A stretch of 64,000 nucleotides of DNA from Chryseobacterium culicis (GTDB taxonomy: Bacteria; Bacteroidota; Bacteroidia; Flavobacteriales; Weeksellaceae), in the NCBI RefSeq assembly GCF_900108365.1, contig NZ_FNWQ01000003.1:310001-374000 (forward strand), in the 5' to 3' direction. Positions within the stretch are counted from its first letter, which is position 1, and each line of letters starts with the position of its first letter. The notes under the pieces are model-generated. The model was given only the letters and a program-made list of their open reading frames with translations. It searched no databases and was not told where the DNA came from. The position numbers and the translations under genes were made by a program. This document shows positions 45,103-54,424 of the stretch, one piece after another.

Positions 45103-45714
45103 ATGGGAAAACACAGTATAAATGTTGATGAATACATTGAAAAATCTCCGGATTTTGCAAAACCTATCTTAGAGTATCTTCGTGAAACCATTCATAAAGC
45201 CTGCCCTGATGCAGAAGAAGCCATCAAGTGGAAATTTCCTGCTTTTATGTATAAAGGAAAGATCCTCTGCTCAATCACGGCTTTCAAGCAATATTGCAGC
45301 CTGGGATTCTGGCTGCATCAGGAAATGAAAACTTTACAGGAAATAGAGACAACGGCTGAAAAAAGTTCCATGTTCAGTGTAGGAAAAATAACCCGTCCTG
45401 AAGATCTTCCCTCCCAACTTTTGCTGATAAAAGCTATTCAGGAAGCCATGGAGCTTACAGACATGGGAGTTACCATGAAAAAAGCACCTCCATCCACAAT
45501 AGAAATGGATATTCCTGATTATTTTCAGTCGGCATTAAATGCCCGGCCCAAAGCAAAAGAAATTTTTGAAAAAGCTTCACCGTCTTTCAGAAAAGAGTAT
45601 ATTGCATGGGTTACCGAAGCCAAAACAGACGTTACCAGAAACAAGAGATTGGAACAGTCTCTGGAATGGATAGCCGAAGGTAAAGGCCGTAACTGGAAGT
45701 ACCAGAAAAAATAA
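45103..45714 (+). CDS. YdeI/OmpD-associated family protein with an N-terminal DUF1801-like region
   Basis: 203 residues, cytoplasmic. The N-terminal part (about 8-115: LEYLRETIHKACPDAEEAIKWKFPAF) is DUF1801/YdhG-like. The C-terminal part (about 140-200: DIPDYFQSALNARPKAKEIFEKASPSFRKEYIAWV, residues 148-182 or so) is the YdeI family segment. The function is not settled. It lies between the serine hydrolase and the TPR regulator, 13 nt from the latter. Confidence 0.85.
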   Translation: MGKHSINVDEYIEKSPDFAKPILEYLRETIHKACPDAEEAIKWKFPAFMYKGKILCSITAFKQYCSLGFWLHQEMKTLQEIETTAEKSSMFSVGKITRPEDLPSQLLLIKAIQEAMELTDMGVTMKKAPPSTIEMDIPDYFQSALNARPKAKEIFEKASPSFRKEYIAWVTEAKTDVTRNKRLEQSLEWIAEGKGRNWKYQKK

Positions 45715-45727
45715 AAAAACACACGCA

Positions 45728-47287
45728 ATGAAGAAAAAAATTATTCTCTTTTTCTTCCTTATTATTTCAATTTTTACCCTCGCTCAGTCGTTTGATTTTG
45801 AGGGACAGTACAAATATGCCCGTATGCTTTCCTCTAAAAATCCGGACAGCTCAGAAATTGTCCTGAATAAGATTATTGATTCTGCGAAGAGAAAAAATCT
45901 ACCGGAGTTTCTTGCAAAAGCTTATTATTTAAAGTCATTCAACAGCTACTTAAGATCGGATGCAGAAAAGAGCCTTGATTTTGCAGACAAAGCACTTAAA
46001 ACAGCCACGCAAAGCAATTACAGCATCGGTAAGGCATTAGCATACAGAATGCAGGGAACACAGTATGCAAAACTGGGACTGCTTAAAGAGTCTTCCACAA
46101 GTCTCCGAAATGCGTTAGCTGAAGTAAAACATAATAATACAGAGGAAGGACATGAGCTGAAAGGGATGATCTTCAATTCTTTTCTGATCCTACTCAATAA
46201 GAATCAGTACAAAGAAAAAGCATTCTATTCTAAAAGTGCCATCCAGGAATTTAAGAAGCTAAAAAACACAGCCAGGCGAAATGAACTGCTGATTTCCGCT
46301 TATACCAATATGGGATATAACTTGTCTGAGGTAAAAAAGTTCAAAGAAGCCAAATATTATTTCGTAAATGCCCTTTCACTGGCAGGAGAAAGCAACTACT
46401 ATCTTAGGGCCAATATCCTTAATGATATCGGATTTTCTCTTTCAAAACAGAATAAGCCGGACAGCGCCGTTCTGTACTTTCAAAAATCTCTGGCAATTGT
46501 AGACCAATACGGATTTAATGAAAAAAAAATTGAGGTAACAAAAAATCTTGAAGAAGCATATGCCCAGCTTCACGATGAGCCTAATACCGAAAAGTATAAA
46601 ATAGAAAATCTTACACTGAAAGACAGTATTGCTTACAACAAAGCCATGGCCGTCAACAAAACTTTATCCAAAAAAGAAGAAAATTTTCATCAGCAGCTTA
46701 ATGAAAGCCACAGCATTTCAAAAGGGCTTATTATAGCCTGTATTGCTCTGACAATGGTTTTAGGGGCAGCGGTTTTCAATACCATCCGCCTCCGTAAAAA
46801 ACATAAGGAAGCTGTTGCTAAAATTTACAGAGAAGGAATTTCTCCCGTGGTTTATGAGGAAGACCCACAGGAAACGTCTGAAGATATTCAGACCAAAAAC
46901 TCCTCTACTCCGGCAGAAATCAAAATTTCACCTGAAGTAGAGGAAAACATACTAGAGGGATTAAAAATTTTTGAAGAAAACCTTGAGTTTAACAGCAAAA
47001 ACATTTCTCGTTACAATCTTGCAAACACGCTGAATATCAACACAAAATATCTTTCAACGGTTATTAAGAAGCATAAAAAATTTAATTTCAACCAATACAT
47101 TAACCACCTGAGGATCAATTACATTGTCAATCAGTTGAAAAATGAACCTCAATACAGAAAGTATAAGATCAATCATCTGGCTGAAATCACTGGATATTCA
47201 TCTCACAGTGCCTTTTCTCTTGAATTCAAGAAGATTACAGGGCTGCATCCGTCTGCTTTTATTAAAACGCTGGATGAGATCTCCTGA
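45728..47287 (+). CDS. Membrane TPR protein with a C-terminal AraC-type DNA-binding domain
   Basis: 519 residues. Signal-like segment 1-19, tetratricopeptide repeats about 20-300 (for example EFLAKAYYLKSFNSYL and RNELLISAYTNMGYNL), one membrane helix at about 335-357 (GLIIACIALTMVLGAAVF), and a cytoplasmic helix-turn-helix (about 410-515) with NLANTLNINTKYLSTVI and EITGYSSHSAFSLEFKKITG. This one-component architecture senses outside the cytoplasm and acts on DNA while membrane-bound. Its stop codon abuts the stop codon of the convergent gene with no space between. Confidence 0.87.
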   Translation: MKKKIILFFFLIISIFTLAQSFDFEGQYKYARMLSSKNPDSSEIVLNKIIDSAKRKNLPEFLAKAYYLKSFNSYLRSDAEKSLDFADKALKTATQSNYSIGKALAYRMQGTQYAKLGLLKESSTSLRNALAEVKHNNTEEGHELKGMIFNSFLILLNKNQYKEKAFYSKSAIQEFKKLKNTARRNELLISAYTNMGYNLSEVKKFKEAKYYFVNALSLAGESNYYLRANILNDIGFSLSKQNKPDSAVLYFQKSLAIVDQYGFNEKKIEVTKNLEEAYAQLHDEPNTEKYKIENLTLKDSIAYNKAMAVNKTLSKKEENFHQQLNESHSISKGLIIACIALTMVLGAAVFNTIRLRKKHKEAVAKIYREGISPVVYEEDPQETSEDIQTKNSSTPAEIKISPEVEENILEGLKIFEENLEFNSKNISRYNLANTLNINTKYLSTVIKKHKKFNFNQYINHLRINYIVNQLKNEPQYRKYKINHLAEITGYSSHSAFSLEFKKITGLHPSAFIKTLDEIS

Positions 47288-48202
47288 TTACTGCTCTGCT
47301 ATGGTCAGATTATTATAACCTCCCGTGTTATTAAGCGAAAAATTCGCAACGTTTGAATTATTTAAATTAAACCAGATATAAGGCATGAGTCTCTGCCCTG
47401 CCGTCATATAGAATGATGCGGTACAGTTACTGCCTGCATCAATATTTCCTACACTGTTTGAGGACATGGTATTGGCACATTTCACGGTATTGACGATATT
47501 GGCAGCGGTTAATCCTGTTGTGTTATCATAAAGCTGCCAGATGGCCTCTATCTGAACAGGATTTAAAGGATCTGTCGTATAATTAATAGCCAGTGGAGCA
47601 AGATCTGTGGTGAAAGTAGCTACATAAATTCCGTTTCTGGGAGCTGTAAAAATTCCAGTTGCTGCATTAAAAGTAGTTCCGGAATTACTCTCAAATATTT
47701 TGCTCCAGTCTACCAGATAGTTACTGGCTCTGTTCTGTAGACCAGCTGTTACGGTTGGTGTAGAGGGAGCTGCCAGCTTTACGTTATTAGTCGTTTTGGC
47801 AGCAATCACAATCACTTTATTACCAGCCGGTTGTGCTGTAAGCAATGGAAGCCACTCATTTCCGTTGGAATATTCCACTCCGCTGTTATAACGCACTGCT
47901 CCTTCATCTGCTTCTGCTGCCGTAAGAGCAGACGTTCCAAAACCAATAGCTCCGTTTCCTGAATTTCTGGCATCCACTTTTACTGCCGGGGTTAAGGTTC
48001 CTGCTCCTATTTTTCCTGTGCTGCTCACGAGCACATCATTGGCCTGCTGAGCCGGAGTAAATGTTGGTCCTGATAAAGGATTATCTTTTTGCCCGTCAAT
48101 ATGCAGAATGCCTTGCGGGTTTGGGGTATTGATTCCAATCTGCGAAAATGCATATTGGAAGCTTAAAGTCATTACAATCAGTAAACAATTTTTTTTCATC
48201 AT
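47288..48202 (-). CDS. Secreted protein with an IGINT head motif and a C1q-like end (paralogue 3)
   Basis: 304 residues with a signal peptide (ending YAFSQ). It begins IGINTPNPQGILHIDGQKDN, continues with GKIGAGTLTPAVKVDARNSG and AVRYNSGVEYSNGNEWLPL, and ends in a jelly-roll-like region with FNAATGIFTAPRNGIYVATF, which resembles C1q/TNF domains. It is the last of three tandem paralogues. A surface or exported adhesin-like role is likely from the head motif, but unproven. No T9SS tail is seen. Confidence 0.75.
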   Translation of the reverse strand: MMKKNCLLIVMTLSFQYAFSQIGINTPNPQGILHIDGQKDNPLSGPTFTPAQQANDVLVSSTGKIGAGTLTPAVKVDARNSGNGAIGFGTSALTAAEADEGAVRYNSGVEYSNGNEWLPLLTAQPAGNKVIVIAAKTTNNVKLAAPSTPTVTAGLQNRASNYLVDWSKIFESNSGTTFNAATGIFTAPRNGIYVATFTTDLAPLAINYTTDPLNPVQIEAIWQLYDNTTGLTAANIVNTVKCANTMSSNSVGNIDAGSNCTASFYMTAGQRLMPYIWFNLNNSNVANFSLNNTGGYNNLTIAEQ

Positions 48203-48209
48203 CTATTTT

Positions 48210-49022
48210 TTATAATCCGAAAATACTTAAAGAAGTAAGCGTGGGATCTGTGTCCAGTGATTTTGAGCTTCCCAGCTTTTGATTCAGGCTTACGGTAATA
48301 TTGTCTCCCTGGTTCAGGTTAAAAATTCCGGAACAATTTCCCGCGACACGGTTTGCGATGGTATTATTTCCCGGGTAACTTCCTACACATTTAAATACCT
48401 TATTGGTTGCAGAAGACCCTGAATTAGTCTGAATCAGCGTTTCGTACCTTGAATCGTCCGAAATACTTCCAGAAGCCAGCGAAAAGGTAAATGATACAAT
48501 GTATACCCCTGTCTTTGAAGCAGTAAAGGTTCCTGTACCCGCATTAAAACTGCTATTCACATCTGTTTTTTTGGTCCAGCCGGCAACCGCAGCCTGTACT
48601 CCATCACTGAAGCTTTGTGTAGAGGCATTTTCTGCATCCACAAAATCATTGGGAGCTTTATGAGCCAGCGTTATCCAGGACGTTCCGTTAGAATAGCTCA
48701 GATCCTGAGTTCCGGAATTATACCTCATCGCCCCAGGCTTTGCTGCCGAGGCAGATTGTGAGGTTCCGCCAATTCCAACTGCGTTTAAATGTTCCCCTGA
48801 TCTTAAATCCAGTCTTGTTTTCGGAGATTTTGTTCCTATCCCTACATTTCCGGACGGGGTAATAACTACGTCATCATAATAACTGGAAGAAGCAGAAATA
48901 GTGGTATTTTTTTGTCCGTCTATATGTACTGTTGCTTCAGGAGAAGACATATTGATACCGATCTGTGCCTTCATCCCCATGCCAGAGCAAATAATCAGTA
49001 TCAGTCCTAATTTCTTTTTCAT
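48210..49022 (-). CDS. Secreted protein with an IGINM head motif and a C1q-like end (paralogue 2)
   Basis: 270 residues with a signal peptide (ending GMKAQ). The head segment is IGINMSSPEATVHIDGQK and VGIGTKSPKTRLDLRSGEH, then SYSNGTSWITL, and the C-terminal jelly-roll-like FNAGTGTFTASKTGVYIVSF. It is a diverged tandem copy of its neighbours, 7 and 10 nt away, so the three form one operon. Cysteines in KCVGSYPGN and NRVAGNCSGIF (shared with the next gene) may form a disulfide. Confidence 0.75.
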   Translation of the reverse strand: MKKKLGLILIICSGMGMKAQIGINMSSPEATVHIDGQKNTTISASSSYYDDVVITPSGNVGIGTKSPKTRLDLRSGEHLNAVGIGGTSQSASAAKPGAMRYNSGTQDLSYSNGTSWITLAHKAPNDFVDAENASTQSFSDGVQAAVAGWTKKTDVNSSFNAGTGTFTASKTGVYIVSFTFSLASGSISDDSRYETLIQTNSGSSATNKVFKCVGSYPGNNTIANRVAGNCSGIFNLNQGDNITVSLNQKLGSSKSLDTDPTLTSLSIFGL

Positions 49023-49032
49023 ATCAAATGTG

Positions 49033-49893
49033 TTATTGTTCTAAAATAGAGAGATTTACGAAGCCATATTCATTGCTTGCAGAGGATGTATCTGTCCTCA
49101 GACTCAGATTTCCATTATAAACAGACTGATAGATATAAGGCTGAAGAGTATCTCCTTTATTCAGCTGAACTCCGGCAACACAGGAACCTGCTACCTGTGC
49201 CTGTTTTGAAATATTGGAGTAAGATTTTACGCATTTTTTCACTGTGCTGTTTCCGTTCACAACATACCTTGCTTCTGAAAAATAGCCTGAAACAATTGGA
49301 ATCCTTACAAAATCGTACGTAAAAGAAACAAGATATACGCCGGTTCGTGGAGCTGTAAAAATACCTGTACCGGGGGTAAAATTACCTGTTGGATCGGAAA
49401 CCTCCGTCCATCCGGCAATACCTGTAGAAACCTGGTAAGGAATTTTTACAGCAAAATTGGCTGCCTGAAGGCTGGCTGCCACTACAGCTTTTGTAGGTGA
49501 AGAAATAAGGTCCTGCCATACCACACCGTCAGAATACTGCATTTTTCCACCATTCAGCGGATTATACCTTACAGCGCCTCCACCTGCTGCTGCTGCCGTT
49601 TGAATAGTCTCCCCTATTCCGATTGAATTGTCGGAATTGGCTGCTGAACGTGTATCGATCTTAACGGCTGGTGTTATAGTTCCTACCCCTATTTCTCCGG
49701 CAGAAGTAATAGCAACATCATTGCCTGTTTGAGTAGAGGATGGCAGCCCGGATGAGGGATTATCTTTGCCCCCATCCACATGGAAAGCGGCCTGAGGATT
49801 TGAGGTGTTAATACCTACCTGAGCTTTTGAATAGCTTATGGTAAAGCATAAAGGAATGAGCATTCCCTTCATCAAAATACTTAGATTTTTCAT
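49033..49893 (-). CDS. Secreted protein with an IGINT head motif and a C1q-like end (paralogue 1)
   Basis: 286 residues with a signal peptide (ending SYSKAQ). Head segment VGINTSNPQAAFHVDGGKDN, then IGVGTITPAVKIDTRSAAN, KMQYSDGVVWQDL, and the jelly-roll-like FTPGTGIFTAPRTGVYLVSFTY. It is first in the three-gene operon and has a clear promoter 38 nt upstream. The three copies differ enough to suggest old duplication followed by change in the C-terminal binding surface. Confidence 0.75.
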   Translation of the reverse strand: MKNLSILMKGMLIPLCFTISYSKAQVGINTSNPQAAFHVDGGKDNPSSGLPSSTQTGNDVAITSAGEIGVGTITPAVKIDTRSAANSDNSIGIGETIQTAAAAGGGAVRYNPLNGGKMQYSDGVVWQDLISSPTKAVVAASLQAANFAVKIPYQVSTGIAGWTEVSDPTGNFTPGTGIFTAPRTGVYLVSFTYDFVRIPIVSGYFSEARYVVNGNSTVKKCVKSYSNISKQAQVAGSCVAGVQLNKGDTLQPYIYQSVYNGNLSLRTDTSSASNEYGFVNLSILEQ

Positions 49894-49930
49894 GTAATTT
49901 GTGGTTTTTAAATCGTGTGCAATTCTTGGC

Positions 49931-49962
49931 CAAAGATAAATGTAAAATCACCTTTCCTACAA
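49931..49962 (-). promoter_or_regulatory. Promoter of the three-gene C1q-like operon
   Basis: On the minus strand, TTG (49962-49960), 21 nt, then TATCTTTG (49938-49931), a good match to TTG-N(17-23)-TAnnTTTG. Confidence 0.6.
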
Positions 49963-50141
49963 TAGTTCCATGGAAGGCGAAAACACATAATACATTGAAA
50001 ATAAACGAAATAACACTTTATTTTACATTATCAAAATACGGAATTTTATCATTTAAAATAAAACAGGAACTCTTTTCCGTTAGAAATTTTTAAAGAATTT
50101 ATTTTTTTGAAGAAAAATTTCAGCCTTAACATTTGCTATTG

Positions 50142-53100
50142 TTAATTAATTCGGTGTCTTGGCAGTCCAATCTCATGGGCCTGTGGGTAAGGCTTCCTAT
50201 GAGTCATACTTACATCTTCCTTAATCTGCCGATGAATATCATATTGTTTTTCTTTATCATAAGAATATCGAGGGTCAGGAATCATCGGCATCTTTGCCAT
50301 TTTATGAACGGTAATCGTCGGAAAATGATAATCTACTTCTACCATTCCTAACAGCAGATAACATCCCCCTCCCTGAAAATCATATTGCTTCAGACTGTCC
50401 GGAAAATGTGCCGTGTCAAAATAATCTCCGTTGACATCGATCCAGGTTCCGAAATACATTTCTCCTTTCTTTGTGGGAACGTGTTTTCTGGCAATAAGAT
50501 ACGCGAGCATTTTCACCTGTTTTTTATGAAATTTCAATAAATCTTTTACCAATACAGAACCCCTGTATTGGGTCTGTAACAGATCAAACGGGCTGCACGA
50601 AACCGGAAAACCAATCAACTCAATTTCATCAAACGCATCTTCAAAATTTTCTCTTTTTAGTTCGGGAAGCTTAAACTCCTGAGCCGGTTCTTCGATCAAC
50701 ATTAAACCTCTATTTTCAGGTTTAAAATTCACCAATAATATTCTTGCCTCTACAAGAAGCTCATTTTTAGGTTTTCCTGTAAAACCGAATGCTCCTATAA
50801 AAATCAAAATCTGAATTGTTTCAATACCAATCGGAACACGTTTAATAAAATCTTCCAATGATTTATAATTTCCGTTTCTATGCCGTTCCTCAACAATTCC
50901 GTGGGCGATTCTTGTCTCTAGTCCTTCCAAAAACATGAATCCTAAAAAGATATCCTTTCCCTTTAATGTAGCCTTGAATTCACTAGAATTTACACAAGGA
51001 ACCCGAACATTTCCACCAGACATTTTTGCTTCATGAATATAGACTTCGGTCCGGTAAAATCCTCCCTGATTGTTGATCACAGAAACCATGAATTCCAGTG
51101 GGTAATACACCTTCAGATATAAACTCTGATAGCTTTCCACTGCATATGAAGCTGAATGCGCTTTACAGAAAGAATACCCTGCAAAGGACTTAATCTGGCG
51201 AAACGCTTCAGCAGTAAGTGCTTCTGAATGCCCCTGCTTTCTGCAGGACTTGAAAAAATTGACTTTTACTTCATTCAATTTTTCAATGGACCGTTCTTTT
51301 CCGCTCATCGCTCTTCGGAGAATATCACCATCAGCATGGGCAAGCCCGCCAAAATACTGTGCAATTTTGATCACATCTTCCTGATACACCATGATCCCGT
51401 ATGTTTCTTTTAAATGCTCTTCGAATACGGAATGAAAATACTCAAACTGATCCGGGTGGTTGTGCCTGAAAATATATTCCCGCATCATACCGCTCTGTGC
51501 CACTCCCGGTCTGATAATGGAGGAAGCAGCAACCAATATTCTGTAATTGTCGCACTTTAATCTTCTTAAAAGTCCGCGCATTGCAGGAGATTCTATATAA
51601 AAACATCCTATTGTTCTTCCTACAGCCAGATATTCATTAGCTTTTTTTTCATCTTTGGAAATGCTTGTATTGCGGATATCAACATCAATTCCTCTTGTTT
51701 TTCTGATGAGATCTACCGTATCTTTTATCGTTCCAAGTCCTCTTTGAGACAGAATATCGAGTTTTTCCAATTTAATATCTTCTGCTACATTCATATCGAA
51801 TTGCACAATCGGAAATCCCTTCGGCGGCATTTCAAGGGCAGAATAATTTGTAATGGGTTCTTCAGAAATCAAAATTCCACAGGCGTGCATGCTTCTTTGA
51901 TTGGGAAATCTTTCCATCAGCCTGACGTATTTGTGGATGGTTTGAACAACAGAATTCGTTTCCTGAACTTCCATTGGCTTTTTCGTCAGTTCATCCAGTT
52001 CATCTTTCGGCAGCCCAAAAGCTTTTCCCACTTCTCTGAATCTGGATTTGTATTTGAATTCAACGTTTGTTCCGCAAAAAGCAACGTGATCTTTTCCGTA
52101 ACGGTTAAAAATATATTCCAGAATTGTATCCCGGTTTTGCCAGCTCCAGTCGATATCAAAATCCGGAGGGCTTTTCCTGTCAAGGTTGAGAAATCTTTCA
52201 AAATAAAGATCGAGTTCCAGAGGACATATATCGGTAATTCCGATACAATAACTGACAATAGAATTAGCTCCGCTTCCACGCCCTACATGCATAAACCCCA
52301 TTCTGTTGCTGTATCGTACAATATCCCAGGTAATGAGAAAGTAAGAACAGAAGTTGAGCTCGTCAATTACTTTCAGCTCTTTTTCTACTCTTATTTTTGC
52401 AATTTCATGGTTTTTACCGTATTGCTTTTCCAATCCTAAGTAGGCTAATCTTCTCAAAAGCTTTACATCAGATTCTTTAGACTTCGTATAGTATTGTTTG
52501 TTCTTAACTTTTTCAAGATCAAATTCAAAACGGCAGGCTTCCAGCAAATTCCGGGTATTTTTTATAATATCAGGATACCTTTGAAAAGCCCTGATGATCA
52601 CATCTTCGGATTTAAAATATTCTGTCTTCCTGCAAACATCCTGTTCATTCAGTTTCGACAATAAAGTATTATGGTCAATAGCCCTTAATATCTTATGAAG
52701 ATTATATTCTTTTTTAGTGCTGAATGTAATTGGGTGAAGAACTGCCATTTTTGGAATCAGCTTTGCCAATTCGGGACGGATCAATAGGTTCAGTTCTTCC
52801 TCCCGGACTCCAATAAACTCATTATCTTTTAGCTTTAAAGGAATATTATCTATCGGATAAACAATAAAAACATTTTTAAATACAGGAGCAGTTTCAGGAA
52901 GTTCACCTCCATGGCAATTGTGGTCTGTCAGCATCTTATTGACTTCACCTATTCCGGAGAACTCTTTTGCCACCGCAATATAAAGCAGCCTGTTTTCTTT
53001 TCTGATCTCAATTCCTGCGATAGGTTTAATTCCTACATTTTCACATTCTTTCTTAAAATCATAAATAGCGGTAACGGTATTGATATCTGTTAATACCAGT

Positions 53101-53195
53101 TCTCTAATACCCAACGCATAGGCCTGCTGTACCAATTCTTTTACCGATAAGGTACCGTAACGAAGACTGTTGAAAGAATGACAGTTAAGAAACAT
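50142..53195 (-). CDS. DnaE2-like error-prone DNA polymerase III alpha subunit
   Basis: 1017 residues, shorter than the replicative DnaE (about 1160 or more). The N-terminal PHP domain (1-65) begins FLNCHSFNSL, where the usual first His of the HxH metal motif is Asn, so proofreading-type metal binding is probably lost. The polymerase core has PDFDIDW with catalytic D347 and D349, and GRGSGANSIVSYCIGI (305-320). A finger and an OB-like region (VKDLLKFHKKQVKMLAYLIARK) follow. It starts 18 nt after the dinB stop. With DinB and the S24 regulator it should form a damage-induced translesion set. Confidence 0.88.
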   Translation of the reverse strand: MFLNCHSFNSLRYGTLSVKELVQQAYALGIRELVLTDINTVTAIYDFKKECENVGIKPIAGIEIRKENRLLYIAVAKEFSGIGEVNKMLTDHNCHGGELPETAPVFKNVFIVYPIDNIPLKLKDNEFIGVREEELNLLIRPELAKLIPKMAVLHPITFSTKKEYNLHKILRAIDHNTLLSKLNEQDVCRKTEYFKSEDVIIRAFQRYPDIIKNTRNLLEACRFEFDLEKVKNKQYYTKSKESDVKLLRRLAYLGLEKQYGKNHEIAKIRVEKELKVIDELNFCSYFLITWDIVRYSNRMGFMHVGRGSGANSIVSYCIGITDICPLELDLYFERFLNLDRKSPPDFDIDWSWQNRDTILEYIFNRYGKDHVAFCGTNVEFKYKSRFREVGKAFGLPKDELDELTKKPMEVQETNSVVQTIHKYVRLMERFPNQRSMHACGILISEEPITNYSALEMPPKGFPIVQFDMNVAEDIKLEKLDILSQRGLGTIKDTVDLIRKTRGIDVDIRNTSISKDEKKANEYLAVGRTIGCFYIESPAMRGLLRRLKCDNYRILVAASSIIRPGVAQSGMMREYIFRHNHPDQFEYFHSVFEEHLKETYGIMVYQEDVIKIAQYFGGLAHADGDILRRAMSGKERSIEKLNEVKVNFFKSCRKQGHSEALTAEAFRQIKSFAGYSFCKAHSASYAVESYQSLYLKVYYPLEFMVSVINNQGGFYRTEVYIHEAKMSGGNVRVPCVNSSEFKATLKGKDIFLGFMFLEGLETRIAHGIVEERHRNGNYKSLEDFIKRVPIGIETIQILIFIGAFGFTGKPKNELLVEARILLVNFKPENRGLMLIEEPAQEFKLPELKRENFEDAFDEIELIGFPVSCSPFDLLQTQYRGSVLVKDLLKFHKKQVKMLAYLIARKHVPTKKGEMYFGTWIDVNGDYFDTAHFPDSLKQYDFQGGGCYLLLGMVEVDYHFPTITVHKMAKMPMIPDPRYSYDKEKQYDIHRQIKEDVSMTHRKPYPQAHEIGLPRHRIN

Positions 53196-53213
53196 GATAG
53201 AAAGCTTTGTACG

Positions 53214-54362
53214 TTATTTTCCAAAATTAAAACCTGATGCCCTGCCGACTGCACCGGCGCCAAACCGGTTCTTCAGATAATCCATTGTCTGGTATAAGCT
53301 CATCTGTTCTTCGGTATCTTCAAACAGATTCATCTGATGATTACCATGCACGAGCCCTGTAAACCGTAATCCAACCAACCTCAGCCTCATTCTTCTTGTG
53401 TATGCCTGATTAAAAAGTTCCAGTGCCACTCTCGAAAGGGTGTGATCTGCTGAAGTATAAGCTACTTTATGCTGCTTGGTTTCTGTATCGAAATTGGCAT
53501 AACGGATTTTCACTACCACGGTTGAGGTCAGCCATTTTTCCTGTCTCAATTGATAGGCCAGCTGCTCTGCCATTCCCGATATCAGCCGTTTTAATTCAAT
53601 CATATCCATCGTATCGTTGGTAAAAGTTCTCTCGGTTGAGATAGACTTTCTTTCAGAATAAGGAATTACAGGATTTTCATCAATTCCATTGGCCTTTTTC
53701 CAAAGTTCTTTCCCGTTGACTCCAATCATTTGCTGCAAAACTAAAACAGGCATTTCGGACAACGTCTGAATGGTCCGTATTCCTATTCTTGACAGTAACT
53801 GAAAAGTCTTATCCCCAACCATTGGAATTTTTTTGATGGATAAAGGATTTAAAAAGGGCTGCACTTCCAATTCTTTGATCTGCATTCTTCCCACAGGTTT
53901 AGCTTCTCCAGTTCCAATTTTTGAAACGGTCTTGTTTCCTGACAGGGCAAAGCTTATCGGAAGCCCCGTCTCCTTCGTAATGGTCTCGGCAATTTCTTGG
54001 GTCCATTGGTAACAGCCAAAAAATTTATCCATTCCTGATAAATCCAGATAAAATTCATCAATACTTGCTTTCTCCATCACCGGAACTTTCTCCTGAATAA
54101 TTTCGCTTACAGTATGTGATAAATTGGAATACATTTCATGATCACCTCTAATAACTTTTGCATCAGGACAAAGCCTTAATGCCATACGAATAGGCATTGC
54201 AGAACGAACCCCAAATTTTCTGGCTTCATAGGAACATGAGGCTACCACTCCACGGTCTCCTCCTCCTATAATTAAGGGAATACCTTGAAGCTGCGAGTTA
54301 TTGCGTCTCTCGCAGGATACAAAAAATGTATCAAGATCCATATGTACAATTGCCCGATTCAC
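53214..54362 (-). CDS. dinB: DinB-type Y-family DNA polymerase
   Basis: 382 residues. The start is a GTG codon (54362-54360); the next ATG would remove the first beta strand (NRAIVHMDLD), so GTG is preferred. Catalytic D9 in HMDLD and D102-E103 in SIDEFYLD are intact, which separates it from the inactive ImuB proteins of imuAB-dnaE2 cassettes. The palm, thumb (IGIRTIQTLSEMP) and little-finger regions are present. The polymerase lacks proofreading and bypasses lesions. It is divergent from the S24 regulator and followed by the DnaE2-like gene. Confidence 0.92.
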   Translation of the reverse strand: MNRAIVHMDLDTFFVSCERRNNSQLQGIPLIIGGGDRGVVASCSYEARKFGVRSAMPIRMALRLCPDAKVIRGDHEMYSNLSHTVSEIIQEKVPVMEKASIDEFYLDLSGMDKFFGCYQWTQEIAETITKETGLPISFALSGNKTVSKIGTGEAKPVGRMQIKELEVQPFLNPLSIKKIPMVGDKTFQLLSRIGIRTIQTLSEMPVLVLQQMIGVNGKELWKKANGIDENPVIPYSERKSISTERTFTNDTMDMIELKRLISGMAEQLAYQLRQEKWLTSTVVVKIRYANFDTETKQHKVAYTSADHTLSRVALELFNQAYTRRMRLRLVGLRFTGLVHGNHQMNLFEDTEEQMSLYQTMDYLKNRFGAGAVGRASGFNFGK

Positions 54363-54366
54363 GATA

Positions 54367-54424
54367 CAAAATTAGAGACTATTTGTCCCAAAATTATTAT
54401 ATTTGCTGGTACAATTTGTCCCAA
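54367..54424. promoter_or_regulatory. Divergent control region of dinB-dnaE2 and the S24 regulator, with direct repeats
   Basis: ATTTGTCCCAA occurs twice, at 54381-54391 and 54414-54424, 33 bp apart (about three helical turns). Between them, TATATTTG (54398-54405) is the -7 box for the S24 gene. On the minus strand, TAATTTTG (54374-54367) is a -7 box for dinB, with the GTG start only 4 nt beyond it, so that message could be leaderless. The second repeat ends on the first base of the S24 start codon. A protein bound at both repeats would block both genes. Confidence 0.6.

Noticed and set aside
51744..52439. 231-codon plus-strand frame inside the DnaE2-like gene
   Set aside because: It is opposite the conserved polymerase core and is an incidental open frame.
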